Assembly: GCA_001314625.1 (NCBI GenBank)
Contig: LJSH01000004.1
Span: forward strand, 50,039-114,038
Direction: 5' to 3'
Length of the DNA: 64,000 nt
Source of the DNA: Oceanicaulis sp. HLUCCA04
GTDB taxonomy: Bacteria > Pseudomonadota > Alphaproteobacteria > Caulobacterales > Maricaulaceae
Below the pieces are notes generated by a model that did not search any database, was not told where the DNA came from, and worked only from the letters and a program-made list of their open reading frames with translations. Made by a program: the position numbers and the translations under genes. This document shows, in pieces, positions 32,642 to 41,036 of the stretch (its first letter is position 1; every line of letters begins with the position of its first letter).

Positions 32642-33724
32642 ATGCAATCCATGCGCACCGGTCTTGCCCTTCTTGCCGCTGCCTTCGTGCTGGCGGCGTG
32701 CAGCCCGCCTGCCGAACCGCCTGCTGACGAGGCCGCGCCTGCCCGCAGCACCGGAGAAGCGGTGTCCGCCCAGCTGGCCGAAGATGCCCGGGACATAGGG
32801 ACCTTCCCGACCCTGACAGGTGAACTGCCGGCGATCATCGCGCACAGAGGGGCCAATGGTTACCGGCCCGAGCATACGCGCTCAGCCTATCTGCTGGCGC
32901 TGGAGCAGGGTGCGGACATTCTCGAGCCTGACCTTGTGGTGTCACGCGATGGCGTGCTGATCGTGCGTCATGACCCTTTCCTCTCCACCTCCACCGATGT
33001 CGCCGATCGTGAAGAGTTTGCGGACCGCCGCCGTGAGCTGATGGGCCGCGAGGACTGGTGGGCGGTAGACTTCACGGCTGAGGAATTGCGTACGCTGCGG
33101 GCGCGCCAGGTCTATCCGGGCCGGTCAGACGAATATGACGATACTGACACTGTCATGACGTTTGGCGAATTTCTCGATCTCGTTGCTGAGGCCGAAGCGG
33201 CCTGTGCATGCGAGATACCCGTCGAGCCGGAAATCAAACTGCCGGCAGAGCATACGGCTCTGGGGCTGGATCCGGCGCCCATTCTCATTGCCGAGCTGGA
33301 AGCGCGCGGGCTGAACATCGATACGGCGCTGGTCATCATCCAGTCGTTTGATGCGCCGTTCCTGCAGCGCCTGCGCGAGATGACGCCTCTGCCGCTGGCC
33401 ATGCTGCACTATGGCGACGAGCCGGGCGGCGACATGAACGGGTACAGCCTGGAGGACGTCGCGCAGTTTGCCGACGCCGTGGGTGCCTATAAGGGCCTGT
33501 TGATGAACCCGGATGGTTCCAGCACGGGCTATCTGGAGCGCGCCCACGCGCTCGGTCTTGCGGTTCACACCTGGACCCATCGCGATGATGCGCCCTCACT
33601 GCTGGCCGAGGGAGACACCGATGCGGAGCTGCGGGGCCTGCTGGCGCTGGGCGTTGATGGCGTCTTCACCGACTTTCCCGATACCGCCGTGCGTATCCGC
33701 GAGGAGATGCTGAACGCTGAATAG
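32642..33724 (+). CDS. Glycerophosphodiester phosphodiesterase, lipoprotein type
   Basis: 360 residues. Lipoprotein signal (LLAAAFVLAAC, Cys20, then Ser). Catalytic GDPD motifs: IIAHRGANGYRPEHT, LEPDLVVSRDGVLIVRHD (acid-base His, metal Glu/Asp), VEPEIK, and VHTWTHR near the end. Hydrolyses glycerophosphodiesters from lipid turnover to glycerol-3-phosphate, at the envelope. The start follows AAAGGGG. GlpQ-like, though the uncoupled context (no glpT) leaves the symbol open. Confidence 0.93.
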   Translation: MQSMRTGLALLAAAFVLAACSPPAEPPADEAAPARSTGEAVSAQLAEDARDIGTFPTLTGELPAIIAHRGANGYRPEHTRSAYLLALEQGADILEPDLVVSRDGVLIVRHDPFLSTSTDVADREEFADRRRELMGREDWWAVDFTAEELRTLRARQVYPGRSDEYDDTDTVMTFGEFLDLVAEAEAACACEIPVEPEIKLPAEHTALGLDPAPILIAELEARGLNIDTALVIIQSFDAPFLQRLREMTPLPLAMLHYGDEPGGDMNGYSLEDVAQFADAVGAYKGLLMNPDGSSTGYLERAHALGLAVHTWTHRDDAPSLLAEGDTDAELRGLLALGVDGVFTDFPDTAVRIREEMLNAE

Positions 33725-33782
33725 ATTTTTCAGGCAAGCCCGGGCAGGCTTGGCACCTCCCGCTTGCCAGCGAGGCTTGCCC

Positions 33783-34922
33783 ATGGATCGCCGCTCTGCT
33801 CTGAAGCTTATTGCCGGTGCCAGTGTTGGCATGGCCGCTGCGCCGCTGGCATCGGCGCGCACCCCTTCACTTGACCAGCCGCCGAACTTTGTTCCCGCAG
33901 ACATTTCGCCGCGCCGGATCATCCGGCAGGTCGTGGGGCTGCGCCCGTTCCGCCCGGCGGGCTATGTCGTGCGTGCAGAGCGTTTCAGCCGGCGCAAGAC
34001 GCTGGTTCATCATTACGGGCATGGCGGCGCCGGCGTGACGATGAGCTGGGGCACGGCGGCGCAGGCCGAGCGCGCGCTGCTGAGCGCCAGCAACGAGCGG
34101 ACAGTGGCCGTGCTGGGGTGCGGGGTAATCGGTCTGACGACCGCGCTGCTATTACGCCGCCGGGGCATGGATGTGACCATCTATGCGCAGGCCCTGCCGC
34201 CCCATACCACCTCCAATATCGCCGGCGCCGTCTGGGGACCGTCCAGCCTTTACCGGCGCGAAGCGGTCGATGAGACTTTCGCCGCGCGTTTCGTGGATGC
34301 AGCGCGGGTCAGCCAGCGGGCGTTTCAGCATTTTGCCAATGATCCGCGCTATGGCGTGTACTGGCTGCGCCAGTATGATTTTTCCTTGCGCGAGCCGTCT
34401 GGCGAGCGCGAGGCCCAGCCGCTCGATCATCTCTATCCCGGCCTTGTGCGCCATACCGAACCGGATCGCTGGTTCGGCTATCCGTCGGTTACGGAAAACC
34501 ATGTCCTGATGATTGATCCGGATATCTATCTGCGTGCGCTGATGGCCGATTTTGAAAACGCGGGCGGGCGTATTGTGATGACACGCTTTGAAACGCCGTC
34601 AGACGTGGCAAGGCTATCAGAGCGTGTCATCGTCAACTGTACCGGGCTGGGAGCTCGAGACCTTTTTGGCGATGAGGATTTGCGCCCGATGCGCGGGCAG
34701 CTGACCATGCTCCTGCCCCAGCCTGAACTCGATTATGCCTATACGGCGTGGGAGGGCGGGATACTCTACATGTTTCCGCGCCGCAGCTCGGTCGTGCTGG
34801 GCGGCACAACCGATCTGGATGAATACTCCACAGAGCCATCAGCGGCGGAGACCGCCCGCCAGATCGAAGGTCATGCCCGCATTGCGCGCCGTCTGGCAGG
34901 GCTGGAGCGGGTCGGCGGCTGA
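33783..34922 (+). CDS. Tat-exported FAD oxidoreductase, D-amino-acid-oxidase-like with permuted motifs
   Basis: 379 residues. Twin-arginine-like signal (MDRRSALKLIAGASVGMAAA, cleavage near SARTP). The block GLRPFRPAGYVVRAERF...HHYGHGGAGVTMSWGTA lies at about 52-91, before the FAD Rossmann motif VAVLGCGVIGLTTALLL (about 108-124). In classical D-amino-acid oxidase the same GFRP-x-R...HNYGHGGYG...WG block lies at the C-terminus, and here the protein ends just where that block would be expected (GGTTDLDEY plus about 30 residues). Thus the order looks circularly permuted. It should oxidise an amine or D-amino acid in the periplasm. Start has GAGG upstream. Confidence 0.78.
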   Translation: MDRRSALKLIAGASVGMAAAPLASARTPSLDQPPNFVPADISPRRIIRQVVGLRPFRPAGYVVRAERFSRRKTLVHHYGHGGAGVTMSWGTAAQAERALLSASNERTVAVLGCGVIGLTTALLLRRRGMDVTIYAQALPPHTTSNIAGAVWGPSSLYRREAVDETFAARFVDAARVSQRAFQHFANDPRYGVYWLRQYDFSLREPSGEREAQPLDHLYPGLVRHTEPDRWFGYPSVTENHVLMIDPDIYLRALMADFENAGGRIVMTRFETPSDVARLSERVIVNCTGLGARDLFGDEDLRPMRGQLTMLLPQPELDYAYTAWEGGILYMFPRRSSVVLGGTTDLDEYSTEPSAAETARQIEGHARIARRLAGLERVGG

Positions 34923-34935
34923 ACGCTCTTCCCCG

Positions 34936-36288
34936 CTAGGTGATCTGCGCGCCCAGCGCGGCCATATCGTCGAAAAAGCCGGGATAGCTGGTGGCGATCA
35001 TCGCCACATCATCCACCGTCACGACCTCCTTCGCGCCCAGTCCCAGAATGAGGCCCGACATGGCAAGGCGGTGATCGTGCAGCGTCTTCACCGCTCCGCC
35101 GCCGGGCACGCCGCCCGGTCCCATGCCGTAGACAGTCAGGCTGTCTTCACCCAGCTCCACCCTGACACCGTTGGCGGTGAGCAGCGCGGCGGAGGCGGCG
35201 AGGCGGTCGCTTTCCTTGGCCCGTAATTCTGCCAGACCGGTCATGCGCGTCACCCCTTCGGCAAATGCCGCGATGACGGAAAGAACCGGATATTCATCGA
35301 TCATGGACGGCGCGATCTCCGGCGGCACGTCTACACCTTTAAGCGTGCCGGGCCGCACGGTGATGTCGGCCAGCGCTTCGCCTGCGCAGTGGCCTGCGGG
35401 CGTTATCGTCATGTCCGCGCCCATGGCCTTGAGCACCTCGTAGAGGCCGAAACGGGCAGGGTTGGTTATGATGCCCGTGACGGTCACTGTGCCACTGCCT
35501 GCGACCAGCCCTGCGGCCAGCGGGAAGGCGGCCGACGACGGATCACCGGGAATGTGCACATCTGCCGCGTGCAAGGCCTGCCTGCCACGCACCCGCGCTA
35601 TCTGGCCCGCGCCGTCGCGCTGCACATCCATATCGGCGCCAAACAGCGGGGCGAGAGTCTCGGTGTGGGCCCGCGTGGCGTGCGGCTCGATCACCATTGT
35701 CTCGCCATCCGCGCCGAGCCCGGCCAGCAATATGGCGCTTTTCACCTGCGCGGAGGCTATTGGCGGCGTGTAGGTGATGGCTTTGAGCCGCGACGAGCCG
35801 GTGAGCGTCACCGGCAGCCGCCCGCCATCGGCGGTTTGTGCTGTTACGCCCATCAGGCGCAGCGGGGCCAGTGCGCGCTCCATCGGACGTGAGGACAGGC
35901 TTGCGTCTCCGGTAAAGCGCGCGCTCAGGTCAAAGCGTGCCGCTGCGCCCATGAGAAGGCGTACGCCTGTGCCCGAATTGCCCAGATCAAGCGCGGCGGA
36001 CGGTGTTTGCCAGCAAGGCTGGCCGGTAACCCGCCAATGGCCCGCGCCCATCTGCTCTACACTGGCCCCGAGCGCGCGTACCGCGCCGGCGGTCGCCATC
36101 ACATCATCACTTTCCAGCAAGTTTGTGATCTTGCTCTCCCCGTTGGCCATCCCTGCAAGAATGATGGCCCGGTGGGAGATGGACTTGTCCGGCGATGCCG
36201 CGCAACGGCCCCCGATCTGTGGGCTTTTTGCGGCCTTGCGCGCTTCTTGTGCAGTGGCGCGCACACCGGCTTTGTCGTTGGAAACCAT
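34936..36288 (-). CDS. aroA: 3-phosphoshikimate 1-carboxyvinyltransferase (EPSP synthase)
   Basis: 450 residues, inside-out barrel enzyme of the shikimate pathway. SPDKSISHRAIIL, LESDDVMATAGAVRALG, GDPSSAAFPLAAGLV, APSMIDEYPVLSVIAAFAEG, LRAKESDRLAA and LDHRLAMS-like DHRLAMS are all present. The pattern SAQVKSAILLAG and the overall phrasing match class II (CP4-like) enzymes. At the CP4 glyphosate-tolerance position (Ala in NAATG) this protein has Gly (NSGTG). The ATG at 36288 is chosen; upstream codons in the longer frame are not conserved. It is divergent from the TIGR02300 gene across 106 bp and only 13 bp from the oxidase gene stop. Confidence 0.95.
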   Translation of the reverse strand: MVSNDKAGVRATAQEARKAAKSPQIGGRCAASPDKSISHRAIILAGMANGESKITNLLESDDVMATAGAVRALGASVEQMGAGHWRVTGQPCWQTPSAALDLGNSGTGVRLLMGAAARFDLSARFTGDASLSSRPMERALAPLRLMGVTAQTADGGRLPVTLTGSSRLKAITYTPPIASAQVKSAILLAGLGADGETMVIEPHATRAHTETLAPLFGADMDVQRDGAGQIARVRGRQALHAADVHIPGDPSSAAFPLAAGLVAGSGTVTVTGIITNPARFGLYEVLKAMGADMTITPAGHCAGEALADITVRPGTLKGVDVPPEIAPSMIDEYPVLSVIAAFAEGVTRMTGLAELRAKESDRLAASAALLTANGVRVELGEDSLTVYGMGPGGVPGGGAVKTLHDHRLAMSGLILGLGAKEVVTVDDVAMIATSYPGFFDDMAALGAQIT

Positions 36289-36394
36289 AGGTTTGTCTTT
36301 CGCGCTTGTAACGGCGTGGAAATCGGGTTTTGACAGCGCGGTGCGGACGTGGCAACAGGCGCGCCGTTTTGAAAATTGACGCATGGGGTAAGCT

Positions 36395-36913
36395 GTGCCG
36401 AAACCCGACCTTGGTGAAAAGCGCATTTGCGGTAATTGCGATGCGAAATTCTATGATCTGAACAAGGATCCGATCGTGTGCCCGAAATGTGGCACCGTGT
36501 ATGATCCGATCGTCGTCATTTCCAAAAAGGCCCGCAAGGCGGCTCCTCCGCTGGAAGAGGACGCGCCCAAGGCCAAGCCCGGAAAATCCTCCGATGACGA
36601 TGAGGACGAGGACGACGAGGCTGAAATCGCCGACGCGGACGACAGCGAAGATGATGACGAGGACGAGGCCGATGATGCGCCCGAACTCGACGAGGAACCC
36701 ATTGATCTGGGTGAAGACGACGAGGACGAGGACGATGTTGCGCCGGTAAAAGGCAAGAAGACGGCCGTCGATGACGATCTTGACGGTTTTTCCGACGAGG
36801 AAGCCGATCTGGACGACGAAGACGAGGACGATGGCATCCTTCTCGATGATGAAGAGGATGATGCCTTCGACGCCGATATCGCCGTCGATGACGATGATGA
36901 CGACACGCCCTAG
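36395..36913 (+). CDS. TIGR02300 family acidic protein with zinc-ribbon N-terminus
   Basis: 172 residues from a GTG start (GGGG upstream). The first 40 residues hold two Cys pairs (C-G-N-C and C-P-K-C), a zinc ribbon, then the conserved ARKA box. The remaining two thirds are an extremely acidic Asp/Glu tail. This matches TIGR02300, a family of alphaproteobacteria of unknown function. Upstream of tRNA-Ala, a recurrent neighbour pair. Confidence 0.88.
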   Translation: MPKPDLGEKRICGNCDAKFYDLNKDPIVCPKCGTVYDPIVVISKKARKAAPPLEEDAPKAKPGKSSDDDEDEDDEAEIADADDSEDDDEDEADDAPELDEEPIDLGEDDEDEDDVAPVKGKKTAVDDDLDGFSDEEADLDDEDEDDGILLDDEEDDAFDADIAVDDDDDDTP

Positions 36914-36954
36914 ACAAGGGTGGCGCGCCGATGCGAAGCGGTTGCGTTTGCCAC

Positions 36955-36983
36955 TTGATCGGCGCGCGCAAGCTGACTAGTTT
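36955..36983 (+). promoter_or_regulatory. Possible promoter for tRNA-Ala
   Basis: TTGATC (36955-36960), 17-base spacer, TAGTTT (36978-36983); start site would be near 36990, about 43 bases before the tRNA. The -10 box is weak, so this is only the best candidate in the interval. Confidence 0.3.
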
Positions 36984-37032
36984 CCGCGCTCCAAATCCGG
37001 CGGGCCCCAACCCGCCATGCCATGAGACATAA

Positions 37033-37108
<76 letters not shown>

Positions 37109-37116
37109 TCTGTCAC

Positions 37117-37151
37117 AAGCCCCGCCAGTACCATGCTGGCGGGGCTTTTTT
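37117..37151 (+). terminator. Intrinsic terminator after tRNA-Ala
   Basis: 12-bp stem AAGCCCCGCCAG/CTGGCGGGGCTT (37117-37128/37136-37147) followed by a T-run (37146-37151). The stem resembles that of the terminator at 40534 (GCCCCGCC/GGCGGGGC). Confidence 0.9.
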
Positions 37152-37277
37152 GTCTGCATGCCAACCTTGCGATGAACGCCCGTTAAACATCGCACTCCGG
37201 CTGCGTTCAGCTTGCCGCTGCCAGTCTGGTTGTCAGCAGCCGGGTATTGGACCCGGCCCGGAGCTGGAGGTCAGGTC

Positions 37278-37775
37278 ATGGCACATCCCGAAACACGCGT
37301 TGGCGCCGCAAGCCCGTCGGGGCGCAAAAGTCAGGCCGGTATTGCTGCAGCCATCATGGTGCTCGCCACGATACTGACCGGCGCGGCCACCGCCCAGCAG
37401 CCTTATTTCAATCCGCCTCCGCCGCGCGCGCCCGACATTCGTCCCGGCGAAGCCTGCTCGCTGGTTCTTGTTCACAGCTATGGCGCGCGCCAGCTGGTCG
37501 CGCGCGCTGCACCCGGTGTGACGGGGCGCTGGGAGCTGTCCGCCCGAAGCCGTGACCTTGATATCGATCAATCGGGTGCCCTTTCGGGCGCTGGCCGCTT
37601 GCAGGAACTGACCCGCATCACAATCGACGGCCAGTTGCGGCCTGCCGTGGATCGTTCCGCAGCAGGTCTTTACGGCCCTGTTTCGGTGCCCGGACGCAGC
37701 CCCGTGCGCGCCACGCTTGTGATACGCAACCGGCAGGGTCAGGTGGTCTGCCGCGCGTCACCGGAACGGCGTTGA
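37278..37775 (+). CDS. Secreted protein with CsgH-like (curli-associated) domain
   Basis: 165 residues. N-terminal basic start then a hydrophobic signal (IAAAIMVLATILTGAATA), Pro-rich linker, and a beta-rich mature domain with one Cys near its start (GEACSLVLVHSY) and one at its end (QGQVVCRAS), a plausible disulfide. The pattern of strands, the DIDQSGALSG turn and RATLVIRNRQGQVVC resemble CsgH, the alphaproteobacterial curli-assembly chaperone, at a modest level. No csgA, csgB or csgG is nearby. ATG at 37278 with GGAGG upstream. Confidence 0.55.
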   Translation: MAHPETRVGAASPSGRKSQAGIAAAIMVLATILTGAATAQQPYFNPPPPRAPDIRPGEACSLVLVHSYGARQLVARAAPGVTGRWELSARSRDLDIDQSGALSGAGRLQELTRITIDGQLRPAVDRSAAGLYGPVSVPGRSPVRATLVIRNRQGQVVCRASPERR

Positions 37776-37899
37776 AGCCGCCCTTTGGCAATGTCACACG
37801 CCGGGCACATGTGCAGCCGATCACGCGTTTGAGACTTGCTACCCGGTCCTGCGCGGTTAGGCTTTGCCCCCGTATCAGAAAAGCCGGGGGAATGCATAC

Positions 37900-38628
37900 G
37901 TGATATCTGTCAGTATTTTACTGGTGCTGCTGGCAGGCGGAGCGCTGTCAGGTCCGCCTATCCTGCAGCCTGGCGCGCCGGGCGCGCCGAGCCGCGAGAT
38001 CAGCGTGGAACAGTCGCGTGCGCTAAGCCAGACACGCCATACCGCCGCAGACACGCGCTTCATGCAGCACATGATTGTCCATCACCAGCAGGCGGTCGAC
38101 ATGGTCGCGCTGATTGAAGGACGCACCGCCAATCCCTCCGTCATCGCCATGGGCGGACGCATTACACTCTCGCAGGATGACGAGATGGAGATGATGCGAA
38201 ACTGGCTGCTCCAGCGCGGTGAGGCGGTCGAGGCCGGTGATCTGCACGCCCATCATGGCCATGACGGGCATGCCGGGCACGGCGAACATGATCATGGCGC
38301 AGCAGATCCGGATGATATCGCGCTGATGACCGGGATGCTGACGCCCAACCAGATGCGTGCGCTCGAAGCTGCTGACGGGACACAATTCGACCAGCTGTTT
38401 CTGGAAGGTATGATCCATCACCACGAAGGCGCATTGTTGATGGTGGATGAATTGCTGAGCCAGCCGGGCGCAGCCGAGGATATCATCATGTCCGACTTCA
38501 CCGGCCATATCGTGGCTGACCAGACCGCCGAGATATTGCGGATGCAATCCATCCTTGCACAATTGCCAGACAGCGAAGCGGCTGAAACCGGCGTGGACGG
38601 CCACGCACATCACCACAACCATCACTAG
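37900..38628 (+). CDS. DUF305 domain protein with His-rich linker
   Basis: 242 residues. The GTG at 37900 (GGGGGA upstream) is preferred over earlier TTG codons; it starts a signal/anchor VISVSILLVLLAGGALS. Two related DUF305 halves, RFMQHMIVHHQQAVDM (about 55-105) and LFLEGMIHHHEGALLM (about 165-225), are joined by a His/Gly/Asp-rich linker; a second His cluster ends the protein. DUF305 is a ferritin-like four-helix fold with metal-binding His and Met residues. A secreted metal (copper) binding role is plausible but unproven. 44 bp upstream of the LVIVD-like gene. Confidence 0.88.
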   Translation: MISVSILLVLLAGGALSGPPILQPGAPGAPSREISVEQSRALSQTRHTAADTRFMQHMIVHHQQAVDMVALIEGRTANPSVIAMGGRITLSQDDEMEMMRNWLLQRGEAVEAGDLHAHHGHDGHAGHGEHDHGAADPDDIALMTGMLTPNQMRALEAADGTQFDQLFLEGMIHHHEGALLMVDELLSQPGAAEDIIMSDFTGHIVADQTAEILRMQSILAQLPDSEAAETGVDGHAHHHNHH

Positions 38629-38672
38629 ACGCAGAACAATCCTGCGCGAATAACGGGGAAAGACCAGTAGCC

Positions 38673-40505
38673 ATGAAAAACCTGCTTAAATGTACCGTCG
38701 CGCTCGGCATGCTCTCGCTTGCCGTTGGCGCCGCCCATGCCCAGACAAGCACGGTCGGGGAAGATGAGCGCACAGCGCTCGCCGGAGGCCTGTTTGACGC
38801 CCAGAGCGCGAGCTGGAACATGGCGCTGGAGCATAATGTAGCGCCCATTGACGCCTTCTTTGATGAGCGGGCCCTGTTTTCGCCTGCCGAGTTTGCGGCG
38901 GCGATGGCGGCTGCGCGTGAAGCGCGTGAGAACGGCGAGGACGTGCCGCCGCCTGCGTTCACGCCTCTGGCCATGGCCAATACCGATTTCGCCTTCCAGG
39001 GCGATCACGTGATCATGGGCAATTACCATGGCTTTCTGGTCTATAACGTCGCGGGCGATGCGCCCGAGCTGGTGACGGCGGTGGTCTGCCCCGGCGGACA
39101 GGGCGATGTCAGCGTCCACGGCGATCTTTTGTTCCTGTCGGTAGAAAGCAATCGGGCGCGTCTGGACTGCGGGTCGGAAGCGGCGGAAGGCGATGTCAAT
39201 CCGGACCGTTTCCGCGGCATCCGCGTGTTTGATATTTCCGATATCACCGCGCCGCGCCAGGTCGCAGCGGTCCAGACCTGCCGGGGTTCGCACACGCACA
39301 CGCTGTTGCCGGACCCGAACGACGACAACATCCTCTACGTCTACAATTCGGGCACCCAGCCGGTGCGTTCAGGCGATGAGCTGGAGTTCTGCTCGGACGG
39401 CCAGCCGGGCGAGAACCCGGACACATCGCTGTACTCCATCGATATCATCCGCGTTCCGCTGGATGCGCCGGAAACCGCCGAGCTGATCTCCAGCCCGCGC
39501 ATCTTTGCCGACCGTGATAGCGGCGCGATTGCCGGTCTCTGGCAGGGCGGCCAGCTGGGTGTTGCCAGCCAGCGCACCGCGCAGACCAATCACTGCCATG
39601 ACATCACGGTCTATCCGGAACTGAACATTGCGGGCGGGGCGTGCAGCGGCAACGGGATCCTGCTGGATATTTCCGATCCGGCCAATCCGTCGCGCATTTC
39701 GGAAATGTTTGATCCGGACATGGCCTATTGGCATTCCGCTACCTTCAACAATGCCGGTGACGCCGTGGTCTTCACCGATGAGTGGGGCGGCGGTGTTGCC
39801 GCCCGCTGCACCAGCGAGGCCCCCGCCAACTGGGGTGCCAATCTGATTGCCACAATTCAGGGCAATGTGCTGCGCGGCCAGCGCTTCTTCAAGCTGCCGT
39901 CCATTCAGGGCGAGAGTGAAAACTGCGTCGCCCATAACGGTTCGCTCGTGCCCGTGCCGGGCCGCGATATCATGGTCCAGGCCTGGTATCAGGGCGGCAT
40001 CTCGCTGATGGATTTCACCGATCCGCAGAATCCTTTCGAGATCGCCTATTTCGACCGGGGTCCGGTCGATGCGGACAATCTCTATGTCGCCGGATACTGG
40101 TCGGCCTACTGGCATAATGGCCGTATCTACGGCAGTGAAATTGCGCGCGGTCTCGATGTGCTCCGTCTGGAAGCGGGCGAGCACCTGTCGGAAGCCGAGC
40201 TGGCCGCAGCAGAGGCGGTCGTCCAGGACCAGTTCAATCCGCAGACCCAGACCCGCATCGAATGGGACGACACGCCGGTTGTGGCCCAGGCCTATCTTGA
40301 CCAGCTTGCCCGCGGCGAGGCCGTCGAAGCGGACTTGCTGGATCGGGCCGGCACCGAGATTGCCCGCTGGGCGGATGGCCGGGCGAATAATCGCAATCTG
40401 CGCCGTCTTGCTGGCGATCTTGCAGACGCTGCGGCCGGGACCGAGGGCCGTGATGGCGTGCGCCTGACGGCTCTGGGTGAGCTGCTTGGCCGTGTAGCGG
40501 GCTAG
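38673..40505 (+). CDS. Secreted LVIVD-repeat-like protein
   Basis: 610 residues. Signal peptide (MKNLLKCTVALGMLSLAVGA, cleavage after AHA). Mature part shows repeated beta-propeller-type blades with the LVIVD-like phrase at each end: LVYNVAGDAPELV, IRVFDISDITAPRQV, ILLDISDPANPSRI, ISLMDFTDPQNPFEI. Several Cys and the His segment RGSHTHT suggest metal sites. The last 120 residues form a charged helical tail. Function unknown; adjacency to DUF305 in an apparent operon suggests joint action at the cell surface. Confidence 0.8.
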   Translation: MKNLLKCTVALGMLSLAVGAAHAQTSTVGEDERTALAGGLFDAQSASWNMALEHNVAPIDAFFDERALFSPAEFAAAMAAAREARENGEDVPPPAFTPLAMANTDFAFQGDHVIMGNYHGFLVYNVAGDAPELVTAVVCPGGQGDVSVHGDLLFLSVESNRARLDCGSEAAEGDVNPDRFRGIRVFDISDITAPRQVAAVQTCRGSHTHTLLPDPNDDNILYVYNSGTQPVRSGDELEFCSDGQPGENPDTSLYSIDIIRVPLDAPETAELISSPRIFADRDSGAIAGLWQGGQLGVASQRTAQTNHCHDITVYPELNIAGGACSGNGILLDISDPANPSRISEMFDPDMAYWHSATFNNAGDAVVFTDEWGGGVAARCTSEAPANWGANLIATIQGNVLRGQRFFKLPSIQGESENCVAHNGSLVPVPGRDIMVQAWYQGGISLMDFTDPQNPFEIAYFDRGPVDADNLYVAGYWSAYWHNGRIYGSEIARGLDVLRLEAGEHLSEAELAAAEAVVQDQFNPQTQTRIEWDDTPVVAQAYLDQLARGEAVEADLLDRAGTEIARWADGRANNRNLRRLAGDLADAAAGTEGRDGVRLTALGELLGRVAG

Positions 40506-40533
40506 CACCTGTCCCAACGCCGGACGTGACAAG

Positions 40534-40563
40534 GCCCCGCCGGCAATGCTGGCGGGGCTTTTT
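40534..40563 (+). terminator. Intrinsic terminator after the LVIVD-like gene
   Basis: Stem GCCCCGCC/GGCGGGGC (40534-40541/40551-40558), 9-nt loop and T5. It ends the DUF305-LVIVD unit. Confidence 0.88.
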
Positions 40564-40655
40564 GCCGGTCTGCCGTCGCTGCAACCCGTCCTCTTGACCC
40601 CGTGCTGCCCGGTCCCCACTTCTCATTGCGAGGGCGATGATGAGGAGGACCAGAC

Positions 40656-40913
40656 ATGGCTCCTGAAGAAGTTGAACAAACCGAAGCTGGCGTTCCCGCC
40701 ATTGTTTATGTGCGGCCGATTGCAGCCGCAGATGTGTTTGAGCATGCGGTTTCCGGCCAGCAGATTGAGATTGATGGCGTGACTCTGGAACCCGACCAGC
40801 AGTTATTCGCTATTCACGATGAAGACGGTCGGCGCGTTGGCCTGTTCGCGGACCGCGATGCGGCTTTTGCTGCCGCGCGCTGGCACGGCGCAGCCCCCGT
40901 TAGCGTGCATTAG
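40656..40913 (+). CDS. DUF1150 family protein
   Basis: 85 residues: VYVRPIAAADV, LFAIHDEDGRRVGLFADRDAAF and the ending APVSVH are all typical of DUF1150, a small alphaproteobacterial family often found near Hsp20 chaperones. No Hsp20 gene is seen here. ATG at 40656 with GAGGAGGA upstream. Function unknown. Confidence 0.88.
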   Translation: MAPEEVEQTEAGVPAIVYVRPIAAADVFEHAVSGQQIEIDGVTLEPDQQLFAIHDEDGRRVGLFADRDAAFAAARWHGAAPVSVH

Positions 40914-40943
40914 GCTTAGCGTTTATCAGCAACGCTTATAGAC

Positions 40944-41026
40944 AGCGTGCCTGTCAGTCCCTCCCCCGGACGGCACGCTTGAATGGAGCGCCTCCCGGTC
41001 CCCCGCCGGGAGGCGTTCTACTTTTT
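40944..41026 (+). terminator. Two hairpins after the DUF1150 gene, second a terminator
   Basis: First stem AGCGTGCC/GGCACGCT (40944-40951/40972-40979) with a 20-nt loop. Second, stronger stem CGCCTCCCGG/CCGGGAGGCG (40989-40998/41006-41015), then TTCTACTTTTT. The second looks like an intrinsic terminator for the DUF1150 gene. Confidence 0.7.
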
Positions 41027-41036
41027 GGGGAGGCCA

